Of a stretch of DNA of 64,000 nucleotides, positions 49,064-63,275 are shown piece after piece. The stretch lies in assembly GCA_002245135.1 (NCBI GenBank), contig NGBS01001166.1:62001-126000 (forward strand). The letters are read 5' to 3'. The position numbers and the translations under genes were made by a program. The stretch's first letter is position 1; every line of letters starts with the position of its first letter. This DNA comes from Proteromonas lacertae. Its lineage: Eukaryota > Sar > Bigyra > Opalinata > Proteromonadidae. The notes beneath the pieces were generated by a model. It was not told the origin of the DNA. It searched no databases and saw nothing but the letters and a program-made list of their open reading frames with translations.

Positions 49064-50243
49064 TATTTCCTCTTCTTACAAAACACAATATGCTGTGCCA
49101 ATTTAAAAGGTCGTGTAGACACTAATTTACATCTAGGACACTGAAAATCTGGAGGATTGACTTGATCAAAATGTTTTAACACATTATTACGATAAATATT
49201 AATATACTTCTTCTGCATACATGTACTATATATTCATATAAATTGAATAATATTATACACAGATATAGAATCCATTTCATTGGTATTTTTCACACCCGAA
49301 AATGCACCTCTGCTTCTAGCAATGATTTTATGAATTGATGATGATCTAGTCCATTTACCACGATCTATAATAACAAATAATAATATAAATTATATACAAT
49401 ATTTAAACCATCTAAAGAATGATTTAAATGTAATTTGATTTGTGTTTTTGGGGTCACAATATCTCTGTAAATGATCTTTGAGTGGTACTAATTGGAATAT
49501 ATCATACACCAAATATTGAACTTCATTAAATGTCAAATACCCTTTATTTGATATATCACACTTCTTGAACAATATTTCCAATTTATCACCTTCTTCGTCA
49601 GCAGAGAATTTACGTGTTAATAATGGCTCAGCTTCTTCTCTCAATTTCTGCTTCATATCATCAATTGTTCCTTTCTTTTTTGTATCTGTCAGTTTGTCTT
49701 TACAAGCGATGATTGCTTGGTTTTCAGCATCTCTTATTGTATCTTCACGATAACATTGTCTTAATTTCTCACTTTTATCGTATCTTAGATAGATTAACCA
49801 CCTTCTTACATATTTTTGAATTATAATTGCAGCATTTTCTTGTTTTCGTTTTTTCTGTCGTAACTATTATTGTATATATATATATATATAAATAAATAAA
49901 TAAATTATACTATTTTTGTTCTTTCAGATTCGATTCCCTCCATTTCATGTCTCAATTTTGAGTTTTTATTAGTTGTATCGAATGGAGAATCTCTATCTGT
50001 AAATGACGAGGAATATAAATATATTGGAGCATCACTGCCACTAGCAGAAGTCAATCGACTTCTACTTGAGTGTACATGGTACTCTGTTCTGGAAGAAGCA
50101 TAAAGAATTTTTGGTTCATCTTCATCAGCCACTGAATTAGGAAAAACGAACTCACATATTGGTTTTAAACGACTATGTGACTTTTGAGAATCAGAACTGC
50201 GCTCTGAGTTTTGATTACGAACAAAGTTTGGCCTATTTAACAT
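49064..50243 (-). CDS. IQ-motif and EF-hand-like protein with C-terminal zinc knuckle
   Basis: ATG 50243 (MLNRPNFVRNQNSERSS) to TAA 49064, with introns near 49868-49914, 49363-49395 and 49220-49254. After a Ser-rich start there is one IQ helix (AAIIIQKYVRRWLIYLRY), which should bind calmodulin. A coiled segment follows, then a calcium-binding-like pair whose first loop reads CDISNKGYLTFNEV (D-x-S-x-K-G-x-L fits an EF loop), and a second part (CDPKNTNQITFKSFFRWF). The last exon has CPRCKLV...QHIVFC, a C2HC knuckle. Such sets occur in centrosomal and axonemal proteins, but I cannot name the family. All junctions are in frame. Confidence 0.6.
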
Positions 50244-50440
50244 ATCTAGTTATGTAGTGACATATAACGATTTAAAAAAGAAAAGAAAACAACCATAAAA
50301 TTTCAAGCTTTGTATTTGAAGATGTGTAACGAATAAAAACACAATAAACAAAATATATCTTGTTATAAAACGATATATATAATATAGATATATATCACTA
50401 TTGTGGGAAAAAATAGAGGACATTTTTATAATACTTTTTG

Positions 50441-53400
50441 TTACAACAGAGACTCATCTCCTTCACAAAGCAGTAGAGAAGAGAATTGTTGGATATAATA
50501 GTTGATATAATCATCATCATCTGTTCCAAATATACTTGTCAACTCATTCTTTACAATTGGATCTTCACAACTTGGAACAATTCCAGATTGACTTTTGTCT
50601 TTGATATATTCATAAGCAATTTGATATACCTCACCACCCAAATATTCTTCAAGTCTTGCAGATAAAATAGACGAATCTTCTGCTTCTGGTTGATTAATAT
50701 ACTCAGTTTGTTGATAATCATACTCATTTCCATAATTCTGGCTATAATCCTGATATTGTTCTTGATACTGTTGTGATTGTTGTTGTTGTTGTGGATAATA
50801 CTGTTGATATTCATCAGGATAACTTTGAGGTGAAACATATGAATTATTACTATTATAATTATTTTGTTCATCTTCTTGAGAATCTGAATAATCTATTGTT
50901 AAATTCTTAGGAATATCTACTGGATGTAGATGTCTATCATTTTTCCTTTGTCTTATCACTGTTCTATCATAGTTCATACCTACATCTTCATCACGACTGT
51001 AACTTCTATATGATTGAGGTGTAATGTAATTATTATTATTATTATTATTATCTTCTTCAATATCTTCATCCACATCCATATCATCATCATCATCATCATC
51101 ATCGTCATCTTCACTATCATCACTATCTCCTTCATAATCATTATGTAGTGATTCATATTTCGGTCTTTGTTCGTGTAATGGTAAAGGAGAAGATGACTGT
51201 ATTCGTAACTTTGAGGATGTGATAGATGATGAAGATGATGATGGTGGTGGTACTTTGGGTGGTAAATAAGATGGTGATTGTGGTGGAATAGGTGGTAATG
51301 ATGAATAACTGTCAACTGATACTTTGTCTTCACTATCAACGTGATTTCTTGTCTCTGGAATTTCATCTTCTGAATAAGTGTCATCTGTATCATCTGCTGT
51401 TATATCAGTTTCATAATTCAGTCTCTTTTTTGATGATGATGATGTTTTTATTATTTCTTCACTATTATTATTATTATTAACAATATTCCTTTTATTTGAG
51501 ATACTTTTTGTAGTATTAACTTTTGGTGAAATTCGGTCTTTTTTAGGTGTTGAATTATTGATACTTTTATTGGAGGATTTTCTTACATTACTACTCTTTG
51601 ATTTAACACTCAATCTCTTCTCCTCTTCATAATCATCTTCATCATTATTAACAACATCCTGTTGTTGTTGAACAATATTTCTACTATTCCTTCTACTACT
51701 ACTGGACTTCGCTTCTTCTTTTATAATTACACTGCTTCTTTTACTGGATGTACTTTTTACACTCATTCTTTTCTTCCTACTGGTACTGTTATTGTTAATT
51801 ATCTCTTCGTCATTTCTGGATGAACTTCGGCTATGGTGGATAATACTTTTTACACTCTTTACACTATTCCTTTTACTACTACTACTGCTGTTTTTAAAAC
51901 TAATCCTTTTCTTATCTTTTACTTTCTCTCGTTCTTCTTCTTCTTCATAATCATCATTTTCACTTTCATCATCTTCATCTTCACTGATTGTTTTGGTTCT
52001 ATTAATCCCCACTGATAATCGATTACTACTACTTTTAGCATGAACTATTTGAGTCCCTTCTTGTGAATCTAATAATGCTAATTCTTCATCTTCATCATCA
52101 CTTGTACTATCTTCTGTACCAATCTCTTCTTTCAATTGTTCACATTTCTCTTTTGTACGTTGTAATTCTTCTCTTAATTTCTTCTCTTTTTGCTCTAATT
52201 CATCATTTTCTATACTATCTATTATACAAGGTGCCATTCCTATTGCCCAACTATCACTGGCTTGATCAGGCTTGAATGGAGGAGAATCTGAGGAACTTCT
52301 TTCTGAATTTGATACAAATTTCATTGAAGCTATAATATAATATAATATAATTATATATATGAATATACATCTTGATTTATCAATTGCTAAACTTGGTACT
52401 GGAGCTGGTATTGATACTGGTTCTGGTAATCGTGATGATGCTGGTCTTATATTCCTCTTTTGTGATTTCTGTTGAATTTGTTTCAACTTTGACTCTGGCT
52501 TGGGACTTTGTGATTTTATCTCTCGTTTCTTTATCTTCTTTCACTCTTACTAATGCTTGTTTTATTATATTTGTCTTTTCTTTAGCAAATGATAATTCAT
52601 TCTTCTTTTTATCAATTACATTCTTTGGAATCTTTTCTCCTGGCTTTGGTAATGGTCCTGGCAATATTGATTGTGATTCTAATCGTTTATCTAATTCATC
52701 CAACATACCTAAGTGATTTAATTGTATTTTCAATGAAGAAATCATTTCATTATTATCATCAGAATACATATCTTTTACTGCACCAAGTATTGCATGTTGT
52801 ATCTTTATTGTACCATCTCCAGAGAAATCAGCAGGCCTTGTAGCTAAATCTACTAAATAATCTAATACACGAGGTTTAATAAAATCACTTTTTAATACAT
52901 CAGATAAAGCTGGTCTTTTGGTTGGATCAACGGCTAATAATTGTCCAATTAAAACACTCAATTCTTTACTATATTTACTGGAAATTGGTTGAAACTTACC
53001 AACTGTAACAATACGACTTAAAGCAGCCAATGAATTAGCTTCAAATGGATGATGAAGTGCAATCAATTCATATAATATACAACCACAACCCCACACATCA
53101 ACTTTAAAATCGTAAGGCTTATTCTCAAATACCTCTGGAGCCATATAATACGGTGTACCAAGTGCAGTTTGTGCCATTGCATATGTACCATCTAAGGATT
53201 TGGATATACCTAGATCTCCAACAACCAATCGACCATTTCCTAATAAAAACATGTTTTGGCTCTTTATATCTCTATGTAGTATTTTATGTTCATGAAGGTA
53301 TTCAATACCTAGTAACATTTGTACAAAATAGTTGAGAATTACAGATTCTTTGATTGTTTTATTCAGTTTCTTTGCTCTTTTGTATATTGCTGATAGATCA

Positions 53401-53727
53401 CTTCCATCACAGTACGTCATGCATATACATAGATAACTACCATCTTTGGTCAAAAAGCTTTCCTAATAAAATATAGATATAATATTCATGCCTTGTATCC
53501 AATAATATTTGGATGTGATAAGCTTTTCATTAGAGCTATTTCTTTTTCACAAGTACGCTTTTCCGGAGTAGTTATGCCTTCCATATTGATCATCTTAAGA
53601 GCATAGTATTTCTTTTCTTTTATATGCCTAGTTAAATAGACCTAATTGAATTAAATATAATGAGCTATACATCTCCATATGATCCCTTACCCAAAGTTCT
53701 AACTTTTTGATAATTTCTAATAGACAT
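50441..53727 (-). CDS. NEK1-type NIMA-related protein kinase with long acidic tail
   Basis: ATG 53727 (MSIRNYQKVRTLGKGSYG) to TAA 50441, about 1,050 residues. Introns lie near 53643-53671, 53463-53491 (a GC-AG intron) and 52330-52369. The kinase is complete: GKGSYGDVY, YALKMI, HRDIKSQN, GDLGISK (DLG in place of DFG, as in NEKs), TALGTPYYMAPE and DVWGCGCILYEL. NEK1-like kinases regulate cilia and centrosomes. The tail is Ser/Asp/Glu-rich with coiled coil and polyQ, and ends ILSARLEEYLGGEVYQIAYEYIKDKS...GD(E)SLL, like the conserved NEK1 C-terminus. One surplus base near 52506-52509 separates the kinase frame (KIT) from the tail frame (SPKPESKLKQIQQKS). Without skipping it the protein would end 40 residues later, in a poor-quality frame. 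Confidence 0.8.
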
Positions 53728-53984
53728 CAGGCTGGTGTACAGAGAATAAGGATTCTATTGTTTATGAAATTATAGGGTTTGTATTTAACGAGAAAGGACA
53801 AGAAACTCAAAACTTGTAACTATCGTAACAAAAAATATTTTTTGAAACCCCACACTTTTTTGATGTTTTTTCTTCAGTAGAATGTTGTGATAGAAATCAT
53901 CTGCATACTAAATAATGTGAATGAAAGATAATGATTATGCTATTAATAAACCAAACAATCAACAGAGTAAAAAAAATAAATAAA
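53728..53984. other. Spacer between NEK kinase and guanylate-kinase-like gene
   Basis: About 257 bases between the NEK start and the stop of the next minus-strand gene. No ORF or repeat stands out. Confidence 0.5.
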
Positions 53985-54845
53985 TTAAAGAGGTAAGTTA
54001 TAAGTTTTACGCACAGCAAGTAGATGCTTATACCATTTATATAATTGATTTTTCAAGTCATTATAAGTTGATTCTAAATTATCATTCACAAGAATCTATT
54101 ATTCAATAATAACAATAACATATACTAAGTCATAAAAGCCATGATCAGCAAAATCCAAATCAGCATTCAGTTCATTCATTGTTTTCTGAATAATTTCCTC
54201 ACTTTCACCTCTCTTTTGCAATCTTTGTTCTAAAACTTCAGGAGATGGCGGTTTAATAAATATATAGAATGGTTTCTGCTCAAATTTCTTACATTTATTA
54301 TATTCTTTACTTCCTTTTACATCAGTTTCTAATAAACATATTTTACCATCTTTTGTTATATTATCGTAAGTCTGTTTTGCTATTCCATATCTATTGCCTT
54401 CTCTATCTTCTTCTACTCTTAAGAATTTACCTTCCTCGTGCATTTCACTCATTTTATCTGTTGAGATAAATATTAAATTTTGATCAGTTGAATTAGGAAC
54501 TTTAGTTGTATGTTTTGGAGCAACTTGGAAGGCTTTTGGAAATTCGCTTAATATTTTTCTAACTATTGCATGCTTACCTGCACCATTTGGACCACATAAG
54601 ATAATTCCTTTTTGTTGTTTTAATAATTCTGAAAAATAGTCAGATGCATATTTATGTAAGTTTCTAGGCTTTCTTAACAATACAGAAGTAAAGAAATCAT
54701 CAACTAAATTTCTTAATTCTGGATGGGCTCTCATGTAAGATGCATTATTTGAAAGAAGTGCTTCCTATATTTTATTATTATAGATAATATTCAATACTTT
54801 CTTAATATTGAAGTCTGCAATCTCATCAAATGTTAGGTTCTCCAT
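53985..54845 (-). CDS. Guanylate-kinase-like protein with Dpy30/RIIa-like N-terminus
   Basis: ATG 54845 (MENLTFDEIADFNIKKEAL) to TAA 53985, about 265 residues, with two introns (near 54765-54796 and 54096-54126). The first 70 residues are helical (ASYMRAHPELRNLVDDFFT, YASDYFSEL), resembling a Dpy30/RIIa docking pair. The rest is a guanylate kinase: GIILCGPNGAGKHAIVRKIL, a divergent substrate loop (THTTKVPNSTDQNLIFIS), YGIAKQTYDNI, CLLETDVKGSK, FIFIKPPS-like text and ending DLILVNDNLESTYNDL (the VNDDLE motif). The P-loop has His in place of Ser/Thr after GAGK, so catalysis is uncertain. Docking domains of this kind bind A-kinase anchors or radial-spoke partners, which suits a flagellar location such as LRGUK-like proteins. 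Confidence 0.7.
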
Positions 54846-54963
54846 AAAAACAAAAATATTAAAATAAAAACGATTTTAGACTTGAGAAAGCTTGATTCTA
54901 TTTTGAATTTTTTCAAGCGAATAGTTTATTATAGGAATAGAAGAAAAATAAATATTATTTATT

Positions 54964-57900
54964 ATGAATAGAACAGCATATAATGATACACATATGTTAA
55001 ATTCAACATCAAAAAGCGGTAATCGTCAAAATAGAAGTAACACCTTAGGTGAATCTACTATATACCCAAGATCTGCTGATACATCAGTGTCATCAGTATA
55101 AATATGCTAATGTTTTATTTATTATAGTCAACTATACAAGAAGCTAACAACATTAGTGGTTACAATCCTTCAAACTCATCATTTACCTATAATAAAGACA
55201 GTCAACTATCAAAATCATCATCAAGATTTGAGATGAATGAATTGCTAAGGCAACAATACACGAAAATAAAAGAATTAAGAAATGAGAATAATCGATTAAA
55301 AGCAGCTAAAGATTCATTCATCCATTCAGTAACTCAATTAGAACAAGAGAATCAGAATTATATGATAAATAATGAACAACTAATAGAAGAGAATAAGCAA
55401 CTCAATAATCAAACTATTCAACTACAAAATGAATATGATATTCTCTTTAAAACCAACCAGCAATTAATGGATGATAATAAAGTATTAAAAAAACAGAATG
55501 ATACATTAAATAAAGAGAATAGAAGACTACTTCAAATGAGTCATGGTACAGAATCAACAATGATTGATCAAAATGCAGATTATGAAAAAACAATGAGAAA
55601 TTTAAGCAATGAAAATCAAAAGTTTAAAACATATATATCACAATTAGAAGATGAAAATACCAAATTAAACAAACACATTACAAGTTTAGAAAAGACTTTA
55701 AATGGTGCTGAAATAAATCAAGTGAATGATTTGAAGATTGATGAATATAGAGCTGCATTGAATAAAGCAAAAGATAAGATTGAAAAGTATAGAAATATTA
55801 CACAAAAACTAAAAGATAAAGTAAAAACATACCAATTAGTATTTTTTATATATTTTATTTATTATCATTTTATTTAAATAGAAATTGAAAGAAGTAGAGA
55901 GCCAATCAATTAATAATAAACACAAGTCAAATGGATGATGATACACTCTCTGAAACTTCAACAAGATCGAATATAGTAAGTGAACAAGAAGAACAAATCA
56001 ATAAATATAAAGATCAAATCAACAAACTAATCGATGAGAATAAGAAAATAGTTGAAATCAACAATTCTAATCAAGAAACAATAATGCAACAAGGATTAGA
56101 AATAACTGAATATATGGTCCAAATAGAAGAAATATCTCAGAAGTATGAGATATTAGTTCAAGAGTTTGAAGAATTAAAAGAACAACAGAAACAAGACGAA
56201 GGACAAGAAAATGATCCAAATAATTCAGTAATTATAAATGTAGATCATAATCCATCATTGTCATATTTGATTTACAATATGGTTGAGTTGTATGAAGAAG
56301 AAAGAAGAATAATTGAAGTATATAATGATGAAATATCAATAAATGATAATTTGAAAGAAGAAAATATAGAATTAAAAGAGCAATATCTTCAGCTAGATGA
56401 GTATCAATCTATTGATATGTTAAATGAAGAAAGGGATGAAGATAATAATGACTATATTCTTAATGATATTATTACAATTGAAGAAATAGATGACAGAGAA
56501 GAGTTAATAACTAAAATACAAATATTAAATGAACAAAATGACCAATTGCAGAAATTGATAGATGTAATTAAACAAGAAAATGAGAATTTGGCAAATAGAA
56601 CTAAAGATGCTATTGAAAAAATAGAACAATTAGATATAACTGAATAACTCTTTTAGAAAAAGAATTCAAACAATGGAAAGAGACTATTCTTCTTTGGTTC
56701 AAAATAATCAAATTCTAAAGAATGAAAATGAGAAATACAAATTCGATTTAGATAAATATGAAGAGATGGAAAATGAAATGAGAATAATAAAAGAAGAATA
56801 TGAAAAGATAAAGATAGATAATGATAATATAACAAAAGAGAGAGATACATATTTAGAACAATATAATTCGCTAGCAAATTACATTCACTGAAGAACAAAA
56901 GAAGAAAGAAGAGGAAGAAACAAAATCAGTAGAAAATGAAAACAATAACAACAATGATGTGTATGATATGATGTCTCAGATTATATCATACATAAATGAA
57001 GTATATACAAAGAATGACCAAGAATTCAATAAACTATTTGAAATCATTTCCAAACTTTATACACAATATTATGCCTATGAATATTCGCAATGTGATTATT
57101 TAGTTTTCCAACCAAATGATAATCTCAAGAAAGAGAATGGCGAAGAAGATGATTCTGATGATGAAAAAGAGAAAATAAATGAAGATGAATATTACAAATT
57201 ATACAATGAACATCAAGCAGTTATTAATCAATATGATGAACTAAAATTAGAGAATGAAAAGCTGATTGAAGAGAGAAAGATGGTTGATATATTGTGTGAA
57301 ACAACATCATCAAATATGAACAAATCAATTGAATATATCCATATTTTATTAACTGCACTTCATTATCCATCAGGTAATATATATAGAAACATATACTCTA
57401 CATTCTTAAGAGATATTGAAGATAAATTGTTATATTATATTGACATATTTGATATTAAAATGGATTATAAACAAGAAGAAGAGATATGTGATAGAATAGA
57501 ATCAGAAATAACAGTTTTGTGTGATAATTTCATAATTTATCCAAGAGAAAATAGAAAATTGGATATAATGAGAAATGAAGTGATAAGTCTAAACAATAAC
57601 AATAAAAATAATGAATTAGTAATTTCAAAAACAAGGAGATATGTTAATACTCCATTTCCAAAGCCAAAATCTAATAACAATAATAATAGTAGTTATTTGA
57701 ATTCAACAGTAATACCAAATAATACATCACTTTCTAATTCAATAATAATGGATGATGATATTGAACAATATAAGAATAGATACAATGAAATATACAACAA
57801 TTTAGAATCTCAGAATACAATTCTTCAAGCAGAATATTCAAATGTAAAACAGATGAATAATGAAATCTCAAAGACTATTCTTGAATTACAAACACAATTA

Positions 57901-60900
57901 TATGAAGAAAAATCACAGAATTATATACTGAATTTGAGTTTATCCAACCTTCAACTTGAATATAACAACTACAAAACATTTGTAGCTCAAAATAAAGAAA
58001 TATTGGACAATAAAAACATTAGTGATGTGGTTATGAAATATAGAGATTTAAATATACAATATCAATCAGTAGAAATAGAAAAATCAATATATCTCAAACA
58101 AATTGAAGAATATAAAAACAGATATAGCATAATTGAAAAACAATGTCGACTATTCCAAAGTAGATTAGAAGATAATACAAAGAAAGTGAGAATAACTGAT
58201 GAAAAATACACAAAATTATTAAAGAAATATTTGAAATTAAACACTGAGAATAAACTGATGTTAGACAATTATAAATCATATCAAAAACAACTTACAGCAT
58301 ATAATCGTCAGAATTCAGAATTATTGAAAGAGAATAAAGAATTATTAGACAATAGAGTTGAACTATACAAAAGAATATCTCAATTTGAAGCTGATATTGA
58401 TTATTATAAAGATACTAATGCAGTAATATCAAAACAATTACATACATTATCAATTTCAAATAACATAATTAGTAGGTCAAATTATACATTACAAAACCAA
58501 TACTTTGACTTATTGAATAATACAATTGACAATGATTCAATCAATCATGAAGAACTCTTTAGATATGATGTAATTCATTTTGATAGAGTGAATGAAGAAT
58601 ATAATTTGGATGATAATTTATCTTATCATGTTACAGATTCAAATGGTTTATTCTATGGTGGTTGTTATTTGCAGTATGAAGAGTATAATGCTTTGCTATT
58701 AGAATTCAAAGAAGAAGAAAAAGAAGAGGTTATTCTGTCAGAAGAGATATTTAATGATTTAGATTTAATAATGGAAGAAGAAACACTTCAAAATATAAAT
58801 TACATGGTTGATTCTATATGTGATAATTCTTCTAATAATTCAATTGTAAATACTGATAGAATAAATGTATTATCAGATGCTATATCCGAAGAAAAGGAAG
58901 AGATAAATGTTGCAGAATCTTCAAATTTGAACATAGTTTTCATGCCTTTTGTTTCAATAGATCAAGAAAAGAATAAAGAAATAACTTTAGAATCATTTGA
59001 TAATATTGAAATGACATATGATGAGAATGAAAGTGAAGATATATTGAGAAATGAAACAGAAATATTCAATTATGAAGATAAGATAAAAGATGAAGTAAGT
59101 ATTATTCCACAAGAAACAATTCATGAAATAGAAAGAGAAAATGTTGAATTAACCAAATTAGATTATGAAAGTATAGTTTTACAATCAGATAAAGAGGAAT
59201 TAATACTAATGGATACAGGTGATTTAAATGTAATAAACATTGATAATGATAAAGTAACAGAAGAAGAAGATGTGAAGACTGAGGTAGTAGAAAAGAGAAA
59301 TGAAGATGTTTTAGAGGTTATTTCATCTGAGATTGTTAATTATAATTACATATCTGAAGAGAATACAGTAATTCAATCAAATATTATTGGTGAATTAATG
59401 GACTATTCATCAGAATATATCGTTTATGATAAACTAGAAAATATACAAGAAGATGAAGAAGTGAAAGAAGAGAATGTAATTGTAAATGAAGAAATAGGTT
59501 GAATATATAAATGATGAGGTGAATGAAGTTGTTAGTTTAGATATTGTAAATAGTATAAATGATATAGTATCTGATATGTTAATGAATGAAATTGTGAGTA
59601 GTATAAATGATGTAGAAAGTGAATATGTAAGTAATGATAAATTAGAGAGTATAAATGATGTTCAATCAGAGATAGTGAAATTAGAGTTGATTGAAAGTAT
59701 AAATGATGTTGAAGTCAGAGATTGTAATTTCAACAATAATTGAGAATATAAATGATATTCCATCTGAAATTGTGAAACTAAATGTAGTTAATAGTATAAA
59801 TGATATAGAAAACGAGTTTGTAATTACAGATAGTAATGAAAGTATAAATGACACTCCATCCGAGATAATGAACTTGGAGATAATAGAAAGTATAAATGAT
59901 GTAGAGAATATAATAACAACGAATGAAATTGTGAATGGAATAAATGATGTCAAAAGTGAATATATAACAACAGATTCAATAGAAAGTCTCAACGATGTTG
60001 AAAATGAAATAATGAAGTTAGATATGATTGAAAGTCTTAATGATGTTGAAAATGTGGTTGTATCACTTGATGTTGTGAATGATTTCAATGATGTTCCATC
60101 AGAATTTATCGCAACTGAAACAATCGAAGGATTATTTGATGTAGAATCGGAAGTGATTACATCTACTCTAGTTTGTAGTTTGAATGATGTTGCTTCAATA
60201 TATATTAAAACTGATAATTTGGATGGAATAAATGATGTAGAAAGTGAAGTAATTCAATATAATAATGTTGAAAGTATAAATGATGTTGAATCAGAAGTTG
60301 TTACATCTGTAGAAGTGAATAGCATAAACGACGTTGAGTCTGTTTTCTATAGAACAGAATATATTTATGGAATAAATGAAGTAGCATCTGAAGTATTGAA
60401 ATCAGATTTAGTTGAAAGCATTAACGATATGGAGAATGTTGTACTAAGTAATTCAACTGAATGTATAAATGATGTAGAAAGTGAATATGTAATTAATGAT
60501 AAATTAGAGAGTATAAATGATGTTCAATCAGAGATAGTGAAATTAGAGTTGATTGAAAGTATAAATGATGTTGAAAATGTAGTTATCAGTGATTCCATTG
60601 AAAGTATAAATGATGTTGAAAGTGAGATTGTAATTTCAACAATAATTGAGAATATAAATGATATTCCATCTGAAATTGTGAAACTAAATGTAGTTAATAG
60701 TATAAATGATATAGAAAACGAGTTTGTAATTACAGATAGTAATGAAAGTATAAATGACACTCCATCCGAGATAATGAACTTGGAGATAATAGAAAGTATA
60801 AATGATGTAGAGAATATAATAACAACGAATGAAATTGTGAATGGAATAAATGATGTCAAAAGTGAATATATAACAACAGATTCAATAGAAAGTCTCAACG

Positions 60901-63039
60901 ATGTTGAAAATGAAATAATGAAGTTAGATATGATTGAAAGTCTTAATGATGTTGAAAATGTGGTTGTATCACTTGATGTTGTGAATGATTTCAATGATGT
61001 TCCATCAGAATTTATCGCAACTGAAACAATCGAAGGATTATTTGATGTAGAATCGGAAGTGATTACATCTACTCTAGTTTGTAGTTTGAATGATGTTGCT
61101 TCAATATATATTAAAACTGATAATTTGGATGGAATAAATGATGTAGAAAGTGAAGTAATTCAATATAATAATGTTGAAAGTATAAATGATGTTGAATCAG
61201 AAGTTGTTACATCTGTAGAAGTGAATAGCATAAACGACGTTGAGTCTGTTTTCTATAGAACAGAATATATTTATGGAATAAATGAAGTAGCATCTGAAGT
61301 ATTGAAATCAGATTTAGTTGAAAGCATTAACGATATGGAGAATGTTGTACTAAGTAATTCAACTGAATGTATAAATGATGTAGAAAGTGAATATGTAATT
61401 AATGATAAATTAGAGAGTATAAATGATGTTCAATCAGAGATAGTGAAATTAGAGTTGATTGAAAGTATAAATGATGTTGAAAATGTAGTTATCAGTGATT
61501 CCATTGAAAGTATAAATGATGTTGAAAGTGAGATTGTAATTTCAACAATAATTGAGAATATAAATGATATTCCATCTGAAATTGTGAAACTAAATGTAGT
61601 TAATAGTATAAATGATATAGAAAACGAGTTTGTAATTACAGATAGTAATGAAAGTATAAATGACACTCCATCCGAGATAATGAACTTGGAGATAATAGAA
61701 AGTATAAATGATGTAGAGAATATAATAACAACGAATGAAATTGTGAATGGAATAAATGATGTCAAAAGTGAATATATAACAACAGATTCAATAGAAAGTC
61801 TCAACGATGTTGAAAATGAAATAATGAAGTTAGATATGATTGAAAGTCTTAATGATGTTGAGAGTGAAATAACAACCTTACCATTAATCGGAGAAGTAGT
61901 TGATCAACCATCTATTATAATTCATTACAATACTAACACATTACAATACATTCCAGATGATAAATTAATAGCAAATGAAATAATTACATCTCTTAATGAT
62001 GAAGAATCATCATATTCAATTTCTTTTATAAAGAATATGTTAGTTGATACTGAATCTGAATTGGTTGTAGATAATGCTATAACATTAACAACAGATACAT
62101 CATCATTATATATCACTTATAAAGAATCAGATTACATTCATTATGATAATAATATTCTTACATCAAATACAATTGATATGATAAAAGAAGAATCTGAAGA
62201 GTATGTTGTATGTGGTAATGAATCATTAATTTGTAAATCTCACAAATGTGAAAGTGTTATAATGAAAGAAATTGCTTTAGAATATAAAAGGAAACTTCAA
62301 AAAACAGATGTACAAGTAAAAATAGATTATCCTAATCAATCAAAATATACATTAGTTCGAAAAAGAGATATTGAAACAATGTATCCCAACAAAAAGTACA
62401 TTTCAAAAATACAAATTCCTGTAATGACAGTAGCAGCTCATAAACCATATATCCCTCTTAGACATATATCCATATCCAACTATGCTATTAATCTCTAATT
62501 ACAAAAATTATAAAAATGAGTATATCCTGTTAAAGCCAAAATATGAAACTCTCAAACTTAACAATGCTACTAATATGGATACAATTAAACAACTTCAATA
62601 TCAAATAGAACAGCAAAAAGATGCTATCAGACAATTAAACGAAGATAGACTGAATATGGTTAGTAAGACTGAATATAACTCTTTACTACAAAGAATTAGA
62701 GAGTTGGAATTACAACCAATGACTAAAACTTTTCCTGAAACTCAAATAATGTCCTCTTCTTCTGCTTATACACCACAAAATTCACATTCAATGTCTAAAT
62801 CCATGTATACTCAATTAGAACCAAGAATATATAACCCTACATATTCTTCAAACAATAGTCATTTAGTAAGTTCTGATATCATTCAGCCATCATCATTTTA
62901 TGATACTCCCAACAACTCAAGAGTGAGATCTTCACAACCTCTCAACAAATCCTTTAATTCTTCATTTCAGCAATCTATTCAATCAATAGTAAAAGAAACT
63001 GTTGAACAAACATTACAAGACATGGATTTGGATATATAA
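54964..63039 (+). CDS. Giant coiled-coil protein with 16-residue SINDV repeats
   Basis: ATG 54964 (MNRTAYNDTHMLNSTSKSG) to TAA 63039, about 2,650 residues. One 32-nt intron lies at 55096-55127 and one near 55840-55880. The first 1,500 residues are a long coiled coil with heptads of Leu, Ile and Asn/Gln/Glu, as in basal-body and centriolar filaments. Residues encoded at 59550-61870 are tandem 16-residue units of the form E-S-E-(V/I)-x5-(V/L/I)-E-S-I-N-D-V. A last helical part and Ser-rich tail follow. The frame needs a surplus base skipped at about 55905-55938, 56645, 56889, 59495-59502 (or a 22-nt intron ending at 59495), 59711-59720 and 62490-62498. The downstream reading frame always resumes with the same repeat or heptad text, so one gene is likely. 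Function is unknown. Confidence 0.6.
59718..61861 (+). repeat. Perfect 906-bp tandem repeat (2.4 copies) inside the coiled-coil gene
   Basis: Copies start at 59718, 60624 and 61530 (spacing 906 in both cases) and the third ends near 61861, where ESLNDV continues with a different sequence. Copies 1 and 2 look identical by eye, including all codons. Each is 302 codons made of 19 smaller units, seventeen of 16 residues and two of 15. A diverged partial copy (59608-59711) lacks one 15-residue unit and ends where the frame breaks. The identity implies recent duplication or gene conversion, or a long-read assembly artefact. Confidence 0.85.
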
Positions 63040-63275
63040 TATAAAATTAAATGTATGTTGATATTTTTTAATAGTTACGTAATTATACCTTTATTTAATT
63101 TTTCTTTTTGACTTTGCTGTTATAGTTCTACATAAACAAAAATGTTTGGTGCGAAAATGTACATCCAATTTTTTACTGTAATTACATAAAATGTGCAAAA
63201 ACCCCCTTAAATCTTTTGTTTTTGTTAGTTAATCAAAAAATTAAGTCTAATAAAGAGCAGCCCAAGCCATTATTT

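Noticed and set aside
59681-61804. Minus-strand open frames of Ser/Phe/Thr repeats in the 906-bp region
   Set aside because: They are reverse reading of the SINDV repeats and have no start context or partner exons.
5410-62498. Euplotes-style rule in which every internal TAA/TGA triggers a +1 shift
   Set aside because: Skipping the T of the stop does rejoin many frames, but any single surplus base upstream would look the same. In TTL, KIF6, NEK and at 27466 the conserved protein text shows the shift happens clearly before the stop. I therefore keep only the broader +1 observation.
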